Positions 51,866 through 61,525 of a DNA stretch of 64,000 bases are shown piece after piece (the first letter of the stretch is position 1; each line of letters opens with the position of its first letter). Below the pieces are notes generated by a model. It was not told the DNA's origin, did no database searches, and saw nothing but the letters and a program-made list of their open reading frames with translations. Position numbers and translations under genes: made by a program. Origin of the DNA: Mycosarcoma maydis (Eukaryota; Basidiomycota; Ustilaginomycetes; Ustilaginales); contig NC_026496.1 in assembly GCF_000328475.2 (NCBI RefSeq), positions 372,001 through 436,000 of the forward strand, written 5' to 3'.

Positions 51866-53401
51866 AAAACAGGAGCACAGTCACCGATGTTCTGAAACAG
51901 AAGAGAGCGAAGAAAAGAGAAAGAAAACAAGGAAAAAGCCCATCTAGGATCGTGATTTCTCACACGCTCTAGTTACTGACAACTCCAGAACGTCACGCTT
52001 CGGCGAGAGTCCGAGGCAGAACGCATGAGGCTTTGTGCTCCGCTTCTGCAGCGGCTCTCTAGCTTGTCTGAGATGAGATTCGTGATTGACTCTCCGTAAT
52101 CACAAATTGCCTTAGAAAACCGCTGCTCTGCTGTGTGTAGTTTGATGGTTGTTCAATTTAGGGTGCACCTTCTCGTCCCTCTTTTTTAGTGTTGTCCACT
52201 CTTGTAGTCGATCATCGAATCCCGTTGTACATTTCTTCTGCACCTTGTCGATCGCACCCAACGCCGGCGGCACTCACCCTTGGCGGCGTGAAAAGACCAT
52301 GATCGACAGCGTTCAGTCCTGTACAGTCGATTTCGTGGTGTTTGCACACTAAATCTTGCCGCCATACGAATCGCGTTGTCCAGTATCAAGGAGCTCGGCT
52401 CGACTCGGCTCGGCTCGGCTCTCCCTAGCCACGACGTCATGATGAGCAAACGCATCCGCATTCCTCATACGTGAGTAGTAGAAGTGGCGCCCCTTGCTGT
52501 CATGTTTGCTTGCTATACGCGCTTGGTGTTCAGGAGGTAGTGGTTGGCGAGAGGCCTTGGCATCCACCTCTGTCGTGCTTTCGAGCGTCGGCTGCGGCGT
52601 CTTGAATGCTCTCACTTCGAGCCGCTGCACGGCTCGCCCCCTGTGACCCACGCGAGCTTTCTGCCAGCGCATCGCGTGCTATCTTTACTGTACATCGACT
52701 GGCCTCGCGAGCTCGCGTTTGCGATCCATTCGTTCGGCATGGTTGCAGTGATCTAAACCCCGCCCTCCCTCCACCTTTCCAGACACAGTTCACTTCTGGC
52801 TGCAGTCTGTATCTGTCCAGCTATCTCCGCACGGCCAAGCAGGCACAACGCTGCACACTTAGAAGCAAGCGTCGACGTGCGTGCGATCACTAGTGTTAGT
52901 GGTACCCAGATGTGTGTGTGTGTGTGTGTGCCTGTGGCAGAACCTTCTTTTAAGAATCTCTTTGCACCAGCCGAGTTTCGGTACTTTGTCCGTTTTCGAG
53001 CTGAGCCGCGACGTCTTTGGTCCGCTCGGGTTTGGTGCAGACAGCAAAATGGGACCATTAAAATTACGAATGAAACGAAATCCAAAATATGTGGCAGTTA
53101 ATTGTGGATTGTGAATTCGTGATTCGACTTTTGTTGCCACTAAAATGGACGAGTGTTAGAGGAGGGGGTTCGACATTGCAGGGCATCGGCCGCGGACACG
53201 TGACGCTTAACACTCACCGCTGTTCCTCGCTTGTCCTCGAGCAATCACGAACTCGCGACTACATATCAAATACAGACACACACGCACACGCATAAACACA
53301 AAGGGATTTGCCTGCAACGAGAATCGCGAGTGGACACAGCGCACATTGAACCAAGACAGGACCAACAAAGCAAACATACGCCAGCAGCAACGTTTGTCGT
53401 T
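50819..53401. other. Intergenic region with simple repeats
   Basis: It contains the promoter of the membrane-protein gene, a GGCTTT hexamer at about 51343-51377, an A-rich tract at 51839-51869, a CGGCT pentamer at about 52390-52422, a TG run at 52911-52931, a CA-rich run near 53272-53295, and heptamer motifs near 51460, 52078 and 53113. No gene was recognised. Confidence 0.6.
51839..51869. repeat. Poly-A tract
   Basis: Eighteen A, one G and twelve A in a row on the plus strand, ending in CAGG. It could be the trace of a retroposed transcript on the plus strand, but no upstream body was identified. Confidence 0.85.
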
Positions 53402-54343
53402 TCACTTGTTGTGCCAGAATAGGTTCCGCAAGCTGTCCCACTTCTCCGCATTGTGGTAAAGATCTGTTTCAAGGCACGGCCAGAAATGCGATTTGGCGAA
53501 TCAGCGACATGTTCTTTAAACCGCAAACGGCGCAAAGCGCAGGCAATGACGACGCGCAGAGTCAACAACTTACAGTCCATGCTGTTGACCATCCCCGTCT
53601 GGATGGTCTCGCGTCGGTACTGGTGCAGGTACATGACCACTCCCCACGTGATCGTAGCGTAAGCGGCGAACCACGACTTGTCGGTCGGCTTTGGCTTACC
53701 AGCAGGCCAGTCCTTGGGGGTCTCTGCTCTCGGTAAGAAAGATGCGATGATTCTCGACGACGTGTACAGCACAATCTACCCGCCATGCCAAAAGTCGAGG
53801 TAAGCCGTCAGCCTTGAGTGCTTGGAATTCACTATGTTCTGCTTGGACTCGCACTTGCACTTACCTGCTCGTTTACCGGCGTCCTCTCGCCAAACACGTA
53901 GTAGCCTCCGATCAGACCCGCTACCAGACTGTGCCACTTGGGAACCGGTCCCTTTCCACCCGCTGCTTCAAACAGCCGGCGTAGAGCGATGGTCAAGAAC
54001 TTGTACAGTGGCGTGAACGTTCCCAGGTTCAAAGCATGTTGTTTGGTGGCGCGCAAGATAAACGTGAGCTTTTCACGCGGCGTGCCTCGACCGAACAAGA
54101 AGGTCATGACGAGCGCATGTGGAAACCGAATCTTGGCTCCGTACACGATACCATTGCGGAAACCCTACCGATGGCCACCGCGTCCCAGAACCAACGCAGT
54201 CAAAAGCGAAAACAGTCAGCTTACTTTGCGCGAAATGTCTGTGCGGACGACGACGGCGTAAGGCTCACCTTGAGGATCGTAAACAGGTCATGGTATGCTG
54301 GATTGAGCGCAATCTGCGTCAGGCTCTTCTGAAGGTCCGACAT
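53402..54343 (-). CDS. PXMP4: PXMP4/PMP24-type peroxisomal membrane protein (four exons)
   Basis: Exons are 54269-54343, 53865-54164, 53574-53775 and 53402-53463. The introns are 104, 89 and 110 bases, with donors GTGAGC, GTAAGT and GTAAGT and acceptors GTAG, GTAG and ACAG. The spliced product has 212 residues, the same length as human PXMP4. It matches that family throughout: an FTILKGFRNGIVYGAKIR start, PHALVMTFLF, VFGERTPVNEQ, a YTSSRIIAS helix, the TITWGVVMYLHQ helix and a closing MDYLYHNAEKW. The last exon joins through a split Tyr codon. PXMP4 belongs to the Tim17/Tim22/Tim23/Pmp24 superfamily of small four-helix membrane proteins; its role in peroxisomes is not well understood. No single reading frame covers more than half of the gene. 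Confidence 0.93.
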
Positions 54344-55339
54344 AGTTCGAATGCTGTGTCTATGGTCGAAGCTGATGACACTTCTCTAAGCTTCAATACT
54401 GGGATACCGCGTCTTGACAGAGCTGGCAGGAATCTAGTTGATGCGCTTCAATTCAACGACGTTGCTCTTCGAGCGAGTCGAGCTGCACTTGCAAGTCTAT
54501 AGAGTTGCACCGATGGCGCTGCTGGATTGCGATGATCTTGGTACCTCGGAGGATGCGGATTCTGATACGATATGCTCGACAGCTAGTTCAATCCATAAGA
54601 GTGTCGTCGCCGGTTTGGTTAATGCGAGTGTTGGAGGACCACGGAAAGCTAAGTTCGCTCACGATTCGTGGTTGACGATGGACAACTGACGATGGACGAT
54701 TCACTTGGCACAACCGGATAATCACGAATCACCCCGGCTAATATGCAGTCGCTTTTCGCCGGCAACTGCTCAACGCTCGTAGCTCCCCACAGACCCTTTG
54801 CGCTCGGCTCGGATTTGAACTTCAACGTGAAAATCGTAAATCGTCCATCGTGCATGCATTACCAAAACCGACGGTTCGACTTGATTTTTCCAATCACCCT
54901 ATCTCGCACGACAAGAGAGCACAACCACGCTTATCGCGCCACAGCCTCGCCCTTCACGCTTCTTGATCTCCGTTCTCACACAAACCACACTCTGTGTCTC
55001 GTTAGGTCAAAAACTACATTCAACAACCAAAGAAAAAAAATTAACACAAAAGGAGAACAGCAAAAACAACAAGCGTGAATGTGCAACGCGCTCCATCCAC
55101 TCCGAACTAGTCAAGAGCGTGGCTCGTATGCGTCGACCAAATGCTAGCACAGCCAGCATTTGGTCGGTGAGGGATTGGAAAATAAACGAGTGACGAGAAA
55201 AGCAAGGAAACAGTCGTGGCGCGCTATGACTGAGCACCGAAAGCGAAGCAGAAAGCAAGCAAGCAAGAGAACGAAAGAAACAGCAGAAGCAAAGGACCAT
55301 TACAGTATCAGAGGTTCAAGTGACAGGAACGGGACAGAT
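54344..55339. other. Intergenic region
   Basis: It includes the promoter of the PXMP4-like gene and the 3' flank of the next minus-strand gene. Heptamer motifs lie near 54658 and 54721. An inverted repeat around 55140-55164 (GACCAAATGCTAG and CTAGCATTTGGTC-like arms, ACCAAATGCTAGC/GCCAGCATTTGGT) could form a hairpin. No gene was recognised. Confidence 0.55.
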
Positions 55340-57097
55340 TTAACGAGACTGGTTGCCATGGTCAATCATCTCATTGTAGCCGACCACCTCCTCCTCGTTC
55401 AACGAGGAGCCAGCGACCGACATGTGAGCACCATTCGGCGTGTAAAGCGACCTCGAGCTTGGGGCGCTCCCATCCGTCATTGCCGAGTTCGAGTTCGAGT
55501 TGGCGTTGGCGTTGGCGTTGGCGCGAAGCGAAGCATAGTGCTTCATCGCCTCGTCTGGCGATGCAAAGTTCGACGGAGGTGCCATGCCCGTCTGTGCCGA
55601 TACACCTCCCTTGCCAGTCTCAGCGTAGTGCTCGTGGTTGATGTACGCATCCTGGCTGCCTTTCGAGACCTGCGTGGGACCGTCAAACATGTTGTTGCCA
55701 TCGCTACCCTCCCGACCCGACTGAACCATGCTCAATGCCGGGTAGGCGAGCATCGAGTTGCGTGCGTTGGCGTCGAGGCTTTGTCGCATGCGGTCCACAT
55801 CGCCAGTGCCAAGAGCGCGAGGACCATCATTTTGCGTGGGACTCATGAGCACCTCGTCGTCCTCATCCGTCTCGGCATAAACAAGTCCATCCGAGAAGCG
55901 CGATGAACGACGCGCAGCATCCTGGCTAGCACGGTAACGGGCGTCGAGGTGGGGCACGGCAGGTGCATCAGGGTCATAGTACGAGTCGACGAGCTGCGAA
56001 CGGCGCGCGTTGCTCTGCTGACCAACGCGAGGCAGATGCGACGACGATCGACCATGCGCATCGCTCGAGTTGGCGTAGCTGATCCGCGAGACACGGTCGC
56101 CGCGGGTAGTGTCGGCGAACGAGATGCGCGAGGTGCGATTGCCCTCTTCGTACATCGAGAGTCCGCGGGGCATGGCCTCGCGCATCTCGTCTTCGGTGGC
56201 GAAAACAGGCGTAATGTCTTCCATCTGTCGGGGCAGGCGCGCACCAGCGCCACGTCCGGCAAAGTTTCCGTTAACATCCAGCTCTCGCGAAGGGCGCGAA
56301 AGGAACGAGGCGGGGCGAGTACCAGGAACGGGACCGGCGGAACCGTCACCTCCCGAAGTCCAGTCGACCGAGATCCTGCTCATGCGCTTGTCCATGTGCT
56401 CGGCCCAGTCGACGGTCTTGTTGTGACGCTTGATGTGCAGACGGCGGATGACCAGACCGAGCACGACAGCCAACACGACGAGAGGGCAGACAATGGCGGC
56501 GGTCTTACCTGCTGGGGTAAGGTGGCCGTTCTCGAGGAAAGCCGTCTTGACCGAGTTGGAAAGCTTGCCAAAGAACGACTCAGCCTTGGAGGCTCCCTGG
56601 TTGGGGACGTCGTAGATGGCGTTAAAGGTGGGGCCCATGGGGTTGGACGAGTCCCAAGGCTCGTTTCCCGAGGGGACAATGTTGAACGAAACTGGAACCG
56701 ACGAGTTGTGGCTCAGGTCGCGACCCCACCATCGAGGGTCAAGCTTGGTCTCGTAGAGCTGCTGAGACTTGGGGATGCCCTGGAAGACGTGGATGGGGAG
56801 GTACTGGTTGGGCATCGAGGGAGAGTAGACGTAGATGTCGATTTTGGAGACCGTGTTGTCGAGACACGACTGATCCCAACGAATGTCGGTGACGTTGGTG
56901 ACCTGGATCTCCTGACCGCTGGAAGGGGTGACGTAGAGACCACCAGCAAGGCATTTGGCCGAGTTGTCAATGGTGGAAGCCGACTGGCGTTTCACGACGC
57001 GCTGAGGTTTAGAGTGGTGCACGTTGAGGTGCCTGAGCTGATGGTGGTGGTGGTGCTGCTGCTGCTGCAGCATGTGACTGCGAGTGTCGAGCGTCAT
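55340..57097 (-). CDS. Single-pass membrane protein with a conserved ectodomain, function unknown
   Basis: The frame encodes 585 residues from the ATG at 57097; no other ATG lies within about 370 bases upstream on this strand. Residues 1-40 are Gln/His-rich and end in a dibasic VVKRQ that looks like a Kex2 site. Residues about 45-190 form a Cys-containing ectodomain (AKCLAGGLYVTPSSGQEIQV, then DIRWDQSCLD) with an N-x-S/T site. It resembles fungal Ser/Thr-rich, Kre9/Knh1-like surface domains. The membrane segment is TAAIVCPLVVLAVVLGLVI at about 202-220. The tail has KTVDWAEHMDKRMSRISVDW, which I associate with a basidiomycete-specific family, then repeated RxSRISxA/Y motifs that could be phosphosites. 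No signal peptide is seen, which is odd for this topology; a missed 5' exon is possible. Confidence 0.68.
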   Translation of the reverse strand: MTLDTRSHMLQQQQHHHHHQLRHLNVHHSKPQRVVKRQSASTIDNSAKCLAGGLYVTPSSGQEIQVTNVTDIRWDQSCLDNTVSKIDIYVYSPSMPNQYLPIHVFQGIPKSQQLYETKLDPRWWGRDLSHNSSVPVSFNIVPSGNEPWDSSNPMGPTFNAIYDVPNQGASKAESFFGKLSNSVKTAFLENGHLTPAGKTAAIVCPLVVLAVVLGLVIRRLHIKRHNKTVDWAEHMDKRMSRISVDWTSGGDGSAGPVPGTRPASFLSRPSRELDVNGNFAGRGAGARLPRQMEDITPVFATEDEMREAMPRGLSMYEEGNRTSRISFADTTRGDRVSRISYANSSDAHGRSSSHLPRVGQQSNARRSQLVDSYYDPDAPAVPHLDARYRASQDAARRSSRFSDGLVYAETDEDDEVLMSPTQNDGPRALGTGDVDRMRQSLDANARNSMLAYPALSMVQSGREGSDGNNMFDGPTQVSKGSQDAYINHEHYAETGKGGVSAQTGMAPPSNFASPDEAMKHYASLRANANANANSNSNSAMTDGSAPSSRSLYTPNGAHMSVAGSSLNEEEVVGYNEMIDHGNQSR

Positions 57098-58875
57098 GAT
57101 GGGCGAGTCAAGAAGACTGAAAGAGATAGAGATGCAAGCTGCAAAGTTGTACTACTGTTGGCGTTGAGCAGATGAGCGAGTGATGGAATGGAAAAGTAAA
57201 GAGCGTATAGAGAGGCCGACCTGGGCTGTTGTAGATTGTCGAGCAAGAACGGTGAGCAAGGCTAGAATACCAAGAGCGGAAGGGGGGAATCCAGACACGG
57301 ATGTGAGAGGAGAGGAGCGAGCGAGCTTGATGAGGTCAAAGGGGAGAAAGGTCGAGGTGGGACAAGGCGAGATGGTGGGAGTGAGGGAGTGAAGGAATGA
57401 GTCTAGCCAGGATCGTCGCGTTGCAGCGAGTGGTTACAGCGAGACAGCAACGAGAAGGGCAAATCAATCACGAGTTGCATTGATGATAGTCCAACCCTCG
57501 CACGACGAGAGGCAAAGCGCAAAAACCCCAAACAGATCGACGCAAGCTTGGTTTTCCTCTCTTCTGTTGACAACAGCTGTGAGACAGTACTCGTACAGAA
57601 AGGGCAGACCACCTGAGCACAGGCACGCAAGACGTTGCAAAACGGTGACAGAAACATGACGGGGTGAGTGCCTTTGCACAGGAGGTGGCAGCACTTGAAA
57701 TTCCAAAGAAAGGATCAAAGGGACCACAGAAACACAAACCACACAGAAACGACTACGTAGAACAAGAGCCAAGAGCACACGAGCAGAGTTCTCCAAGGGA
57801 ATGTGTTCACTTCGGCATCTGAGCGGTCTTGTTCGATTGTTCGGGCAGGATGGCCGAGGGATAGCGACAGCAGGCCGCTTCCTCCGCCGCCGCACACTGA
57901 CAGTCTGCCAACGTTTGTGATGATTTGGGTATGATCAACCAAAATACAGCACGCCAAGGCTTCACGCCTGGTTGCTGAGATGCAGGAGGCGGCAGCCAAT
58001 CATTTTACTCGATCAATTCACAGCGCGCATCTGTTTTGATTTCGTAGTGTTTTCCTTTTGATTGTGATCGTAACTTATGATATTTATCAAAGATTTAAAT
58101 ATTAATAAAATCGCCATAGGTTAACTACTACACCTTCAATAACTTATTAGTAGTATTATATTTATTATAAGTTAACTCTCTGTCCTGTCCTGCTTAACGC
58201 TTTTTAAATGCCTCATTCGGCACTAGTCTATGAACGGAATTCCGTGGGCGCCATCTCTTTGTGTAGCATGGCAACGTACCGCAGTGCACCTTCCAGAGAT
58301 GAAGCAGAGAAAGGCGGTTGTTTGCGTGTATGCTTCCACCATGCAACGAGGCTCAAAGCGGACGGCTCGGCTCTCATAAGAAGACCAGACCATACCGCTA
58401 ACAATCGCGAGTGCGTGCCGTGTGCACGCTCAAGCCTGACAGCCTTAGCGTTCCCCAGACTGCTGAGCACAATCACGAATGCAAGAGTCATCGCACTCGT
58501 GGCTGCAGCACCAGCGCAAGTTGATTGCATCCTCGGCTTGCAGTCTGCAGCTTGGAAGTTGCACTGGTTCGGCTGCAGATGACGACACGCGATCCAATCG
58601 TGAATCACGAATCCAGATCATGGATCCACATTTCGGAGTGTTAGAGCTTTCTCTTCCTTCTATTCGTGCGATAAAATATCTTCACAAAGATACAGAGAAA
58701 GATCGGAACTCGGCGACGATTTCTGGCTCGAGCCTTCAAGATTTTCGGGGGGGTTATTTTTTTTCTGGGCAGAGAGAAGAATCACGAATGGAACGAATCT
58801 GGAACAGCACCTGCCACTGTCTCAATCACCTCTCCATCCCTCTCGACAAGCTCATCCAAAACATAGCCTTGCAAG
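57098..58875. other. Divergent intergenic region with an AT-rich island
   Basis: It is the promoter region of the membrane-protein gene (-) and NOP12 (+). It contains the AT-rich island at 58066-58184 and heptamer motifs near 58470, 58598 and 58780; the last two are within 300 bases of the NOP12 start. No gene was recognised. Confidence 0.6.
58066..58184. other. AT-rich island with inverted repeat
   Basis: About 120 bases are dominated by A and T, in sharp contrast to the GC-rich surroundings. TAACTTAT at 58140-58147 and ATAAGTTA at 58167-58174 are perfect inverted arms, and TAACTTAT also occurs at 58071-58078. Confidence 0.8.
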
Positions 58876-61173
58876 ATGGCGAGGAAGCAAAAAGAGCAGG
58901 TAGCTCCTTCAACTCAGCTCACTGCTACTGTCCCTCCTCCGGCCAACTTTGACACGGAGCTCGACGCTTTCTTCAAAGCTGCACCGCCAGTTCCCGCTCC
59001 TACCACTCGCACAGCCACAACGACGGCACTCCCAGCTCCCAGCTCCACAGCTGGTCCCTCAAACCCCAAAAAGCGCAAAGCTGCTCAGCAAACGGTGCAG
59101 CAAGAGCCCGAAGCGGACGAATACCACAGTGACGAAGCTCTTAAAGAGGAGAATCAAGATGATGATGATGACGACGATGACGACGATGACGACGACGACG
59201 ACGTAGAGATGGAAGAGGGCGATGGAGACTTGTCCAGCGTCGATGAGTCTCTAGATGACGAAGGCTCTTTGCTATACAGTGAGAGTGAACACCAAGACTC
59301 GGAAAAGGACGACCAAGAAGAGCAAGACAACAACGAGCCCTACGTCCCACCGCAGCATGAGTCCGTCACCAACACACAGCCAACTCAGTCTGGAAAGACT
59401 CCGAAAAAGACCTTCAAAGAAGAGCACGAGCCGTCCGAGACCCGAGATCAGCGCACCCTGTTTATCGGCAACCTCCCCATCGAGGCGGCTCAGTCGCGTT
59501 CCCTGCAGCGCAAGCTCATCTCTTTCCTCGAGTCCTTCTCGCCCTATCCCATGATCACCAAAGCCCATGGCCTCCGCTTCCGTTCGGTAGCTTTCTCCGT
59601 ACCCACAGTTCATCCCGACCAAGTCAACGACGAAGATGAGGACGCTGACAAGAAGAAAAAGAAGAAGGGCAAGGCCAAAGAACGAAGCCAGAACTACCGC
59701 GAAGCTGTCGCTGCCGTCGAAGGTGGAGACAATGCACAAGCTCCATTGACAGCTCAACAGAAGCGCAAAATTGCCTTCATCAACAAGGACTTTAACGAAA
59801 AGGCCAAGACGGTCTCTGCATACGTTACCATTGCCCATCCCAAAGCAGTGCTCGATCACCTGTACGACATTGCACCACGCCAGTCCAAGCCCAAGAGTGC
59901 TGCCAAGACCCCAACACAACTCATTCAGATCGACCCACGACTCACGGGCTCCGTTCTTGCTGCTCTGATCGCCTCGTTCGCCGACGGTCAAGACTTCCTA
60001 GGCCGTCATCTGCGTGTCGACCTGGTCAAATCCATATCGCCCGCTGAGGTGCTCTCCTCCGGTCTGGAAAAGGTCAAGACCTTCGATGCCACGCTCACCG
60101 GCTCTACGAGCTCCAATACGGACCTCAAGAGTACACTCTTCGCCGGCGGACTCGATTTTGAGGTGGACGAGGAGGAAGTTCGTGCATTCTTCGAAGCGCT
60201 ACTCGTCGAGGAGCTTGGCTCGGCCGGCGACGCCGTTACCATTCCCATAACCGGTCTCGATGGTGAGCCAGCATCCAAACAGCTGCTCGAATCATTGTCG
60301 CGCGAGTTCCCCTTCATCCTACCAGAGAAGCGTAAGGCACGCGAGACGGTCACACGCAATGCCGAGTACGTCCGTTCGGTGCGCCTCATTCGCGATGCAG
60401 CTACCCAAATGGGCAAAGGTTTCGGCTACGTCCGCTTTGTCTCGCAGCAGTGCGTTGATGAAGTCATGGCCATCTACAACGCCGAGCAGGCGTTCTTGGA
60501 ATCCGTCAAGGGCGTTAAAGGCAGTCTGGGTGCCTCTGCTGCTATTGCTGCCGGTGGAAAAGAGTTCAAACGTCGACTCAAGCTCAAAGGGCGACCGATC
60601 CGTGTATCCTACTGCAAGTCTCAGACCAAGACTGGGACGCCTGCGAACCGCAAGAATCGAGGTGTTGCTGCTAAAGACGACGCTGGACAACAGGAGCCCT
60701 CGACGCCTCAGCGCAAGTCGCCTCGCTACGAGCGCTCGAGTGGCGCACCCACACCCAACGGCACATCGCCTCATGCGATTGGAAAGCGTCAAAGTATGCT
60801 TCCTGGAGCAAACAAGATCGTGCCTGGCAGTCCTAGCTCTTTGCGCGCGGCTGGCGACCCGGCTGAGATTGCCAAAAAGGCAGAGCTCTACGCCACGCTC
60901 ACAAAGCAACAGCGCAAGCAGATGAAAAAGGACGATGCCGACAGAGTCAACCGTCGCATGGCGAAGAAGAACAAGAAGCTAGGCGCGACGCAGCCGTCCT
61001 TCGGTAAATTGGACAAGAGTCTGGCTGCCGAGGGAGCTAAAGCCAAGAGCAAAGAGAGGGTCAAACTGAAGCAGCCGGGTGGTGCAGGTGTACACGCAGC
61101 TAAGCGCTTCAGGAGCGGTGCAGGCCCCAGTAGCTCTTCCGCTGCAAAACCTCGGCCCAAGCCGAAAATCTAG
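58876..61173 (+). CDS. NOP12: Nop12-like nucleolar RNA-binding protein
   Basis: The protein has 765 residues, starting in the context AAGATGGC. An acidic stretch with a long Asp run lies at about 85-160. RRM1 begins near residue 190 with RTLFIGNLPIEAAQ and is interrupted by a Lys-rich insert (KKKKKKGKAKER). RRM2 begins near 418 with STLFAGGLDFEVDEEEV, contains the RNP1-like GKGFGYVRFVS and ends with RPIRVSYCKS near 578. The C-terminus is basic with many KKNKK/KPRPKPK-type patches. Nop12 is a nucleolar protein needed for 25S rRNA processing and 60S assembly in yeast. The split first RRM and the linker between the RRMs are typical of the family, though this protein is longer than yeast Nop12 (about 460 residues). 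Confidence 0.92.
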   Translation: MARKQKEQVAPSTQLTATVPPPANFDTELDAFFKAAPPVPAPTTRTATTTALPAPSSTAGPSNPKKRKAAQQTVQQEPEADEYHSDEALKEENQDDDDDDDDDDDDDDDVEMEEGDGDLSSVDESLDDEGSLLYSESEHQDSEKDDQEEQDNNEPYVPPQHESVTNTQPTQSGKTPKKTFKEEHEPSETRDQRTLFIGNLPIEAAQSRSLQRKLISFLESFSPYPMITKAHGLRFRSVAFSVPTVHPDQVNDEDEDADKKKKKKGKAKERSQNYREAVAAVEGGDNAQAPLTAQQKRKIAFINKDFNEKAKTVSAYVTIAHPKAVLDHLYDIAPRQSKPKSAAKTPTQLIQIDPRLTGSVLAALIASFADGQDFLGRHLRVDLVKSISPAEVLSSGLEKVKTFDATLTGSTSSNTDLKSTLFAGGLDFEVDEEEVRAFFEALLVEELGSAGDAVTIPITGLDGEPASKQLLESLSREFPFILPEKRKARETVTRNAEYVRSVRLIRDAATQMGKGFGYVRFVSQQCVDEVMAIYNAEQAFLESVKGVKGSLGASAAIAAGGKEFKRRLKLKGRPIRVSYCKSQTKTGTPANRKNRGVAAKDDAGQQEPSTPQRKSPRYERSSGAPTPNGTSPHAIGKRQSMLPGANKIVPGSPSSLRAAGDPAEIAKKAELYATLTKQQRKQMKKDDADRVNRRMAKKNKKLGATQPSFGKLDKSLAAEGAKAKSKERVKLKQPGGAGVHAAKRFRSGAGPSSSSAAKPRPKPKI
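59157..59210 (+). repeat. GAT/GAC coding repeat in NOP12
   Basis: A trinucleotide run encodes an uninterrupted Asp tract in the acidic domain of the Nop12-like protein. Confidence 0.9.
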
Positions 61174-61525
61174 TGCCAGCTACAGCCCCATCTACGAATC
61201 CTTTCCAGATCACGAGCCACCCCGATTCGTCTATTTCATTTTCGTTCGTGATTCGTCTGCATGCTTCGTTACGTGCTGCGCTCGCGTGTCTGTGTTGAGT
61301 GGTGCGACCGTTTGTCCATTTTGTACAGCGCTTACTAAAGCAAAGCACGGCGTTGTCGTGGCCACCGTGGACACGATAGCATCACCATGCTCGCACAGTC
61401 GCGACCTTGTGTCGTACCTCGCTCTTTGATCCACACCGCCAATTCTGTACACTCTAAGGACATTGCATTGCGATGACTACAAAATGGTGCGAATACTGCG
61501 GATCCAGTGACGAAGTTAGACTAGC
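61174..61525. other. Convergent intergenic region
   Basis: Shared 3' region of NOP12 (+) and the MFS transporter gene (-). One heptamer motif lies near 61240. Nothing else was seen. Confidence 0.6.

Noticed and set aside
55949..57175. Plus-strand frame of 408 codons opposite the membrane-protein gene
   Set aside because: It is an antisense shadow of a gene with a clear membrane segment and conserved tail.
57220..57310. Signal-peptide-like translation (SALGILALLTVLARQ) upstream of the 55340-57097 gene
   Set aside because: No ATG precedes it in frame and no good splice donor joins it to the main frame; it may still matter if a distant 5' exon exists.
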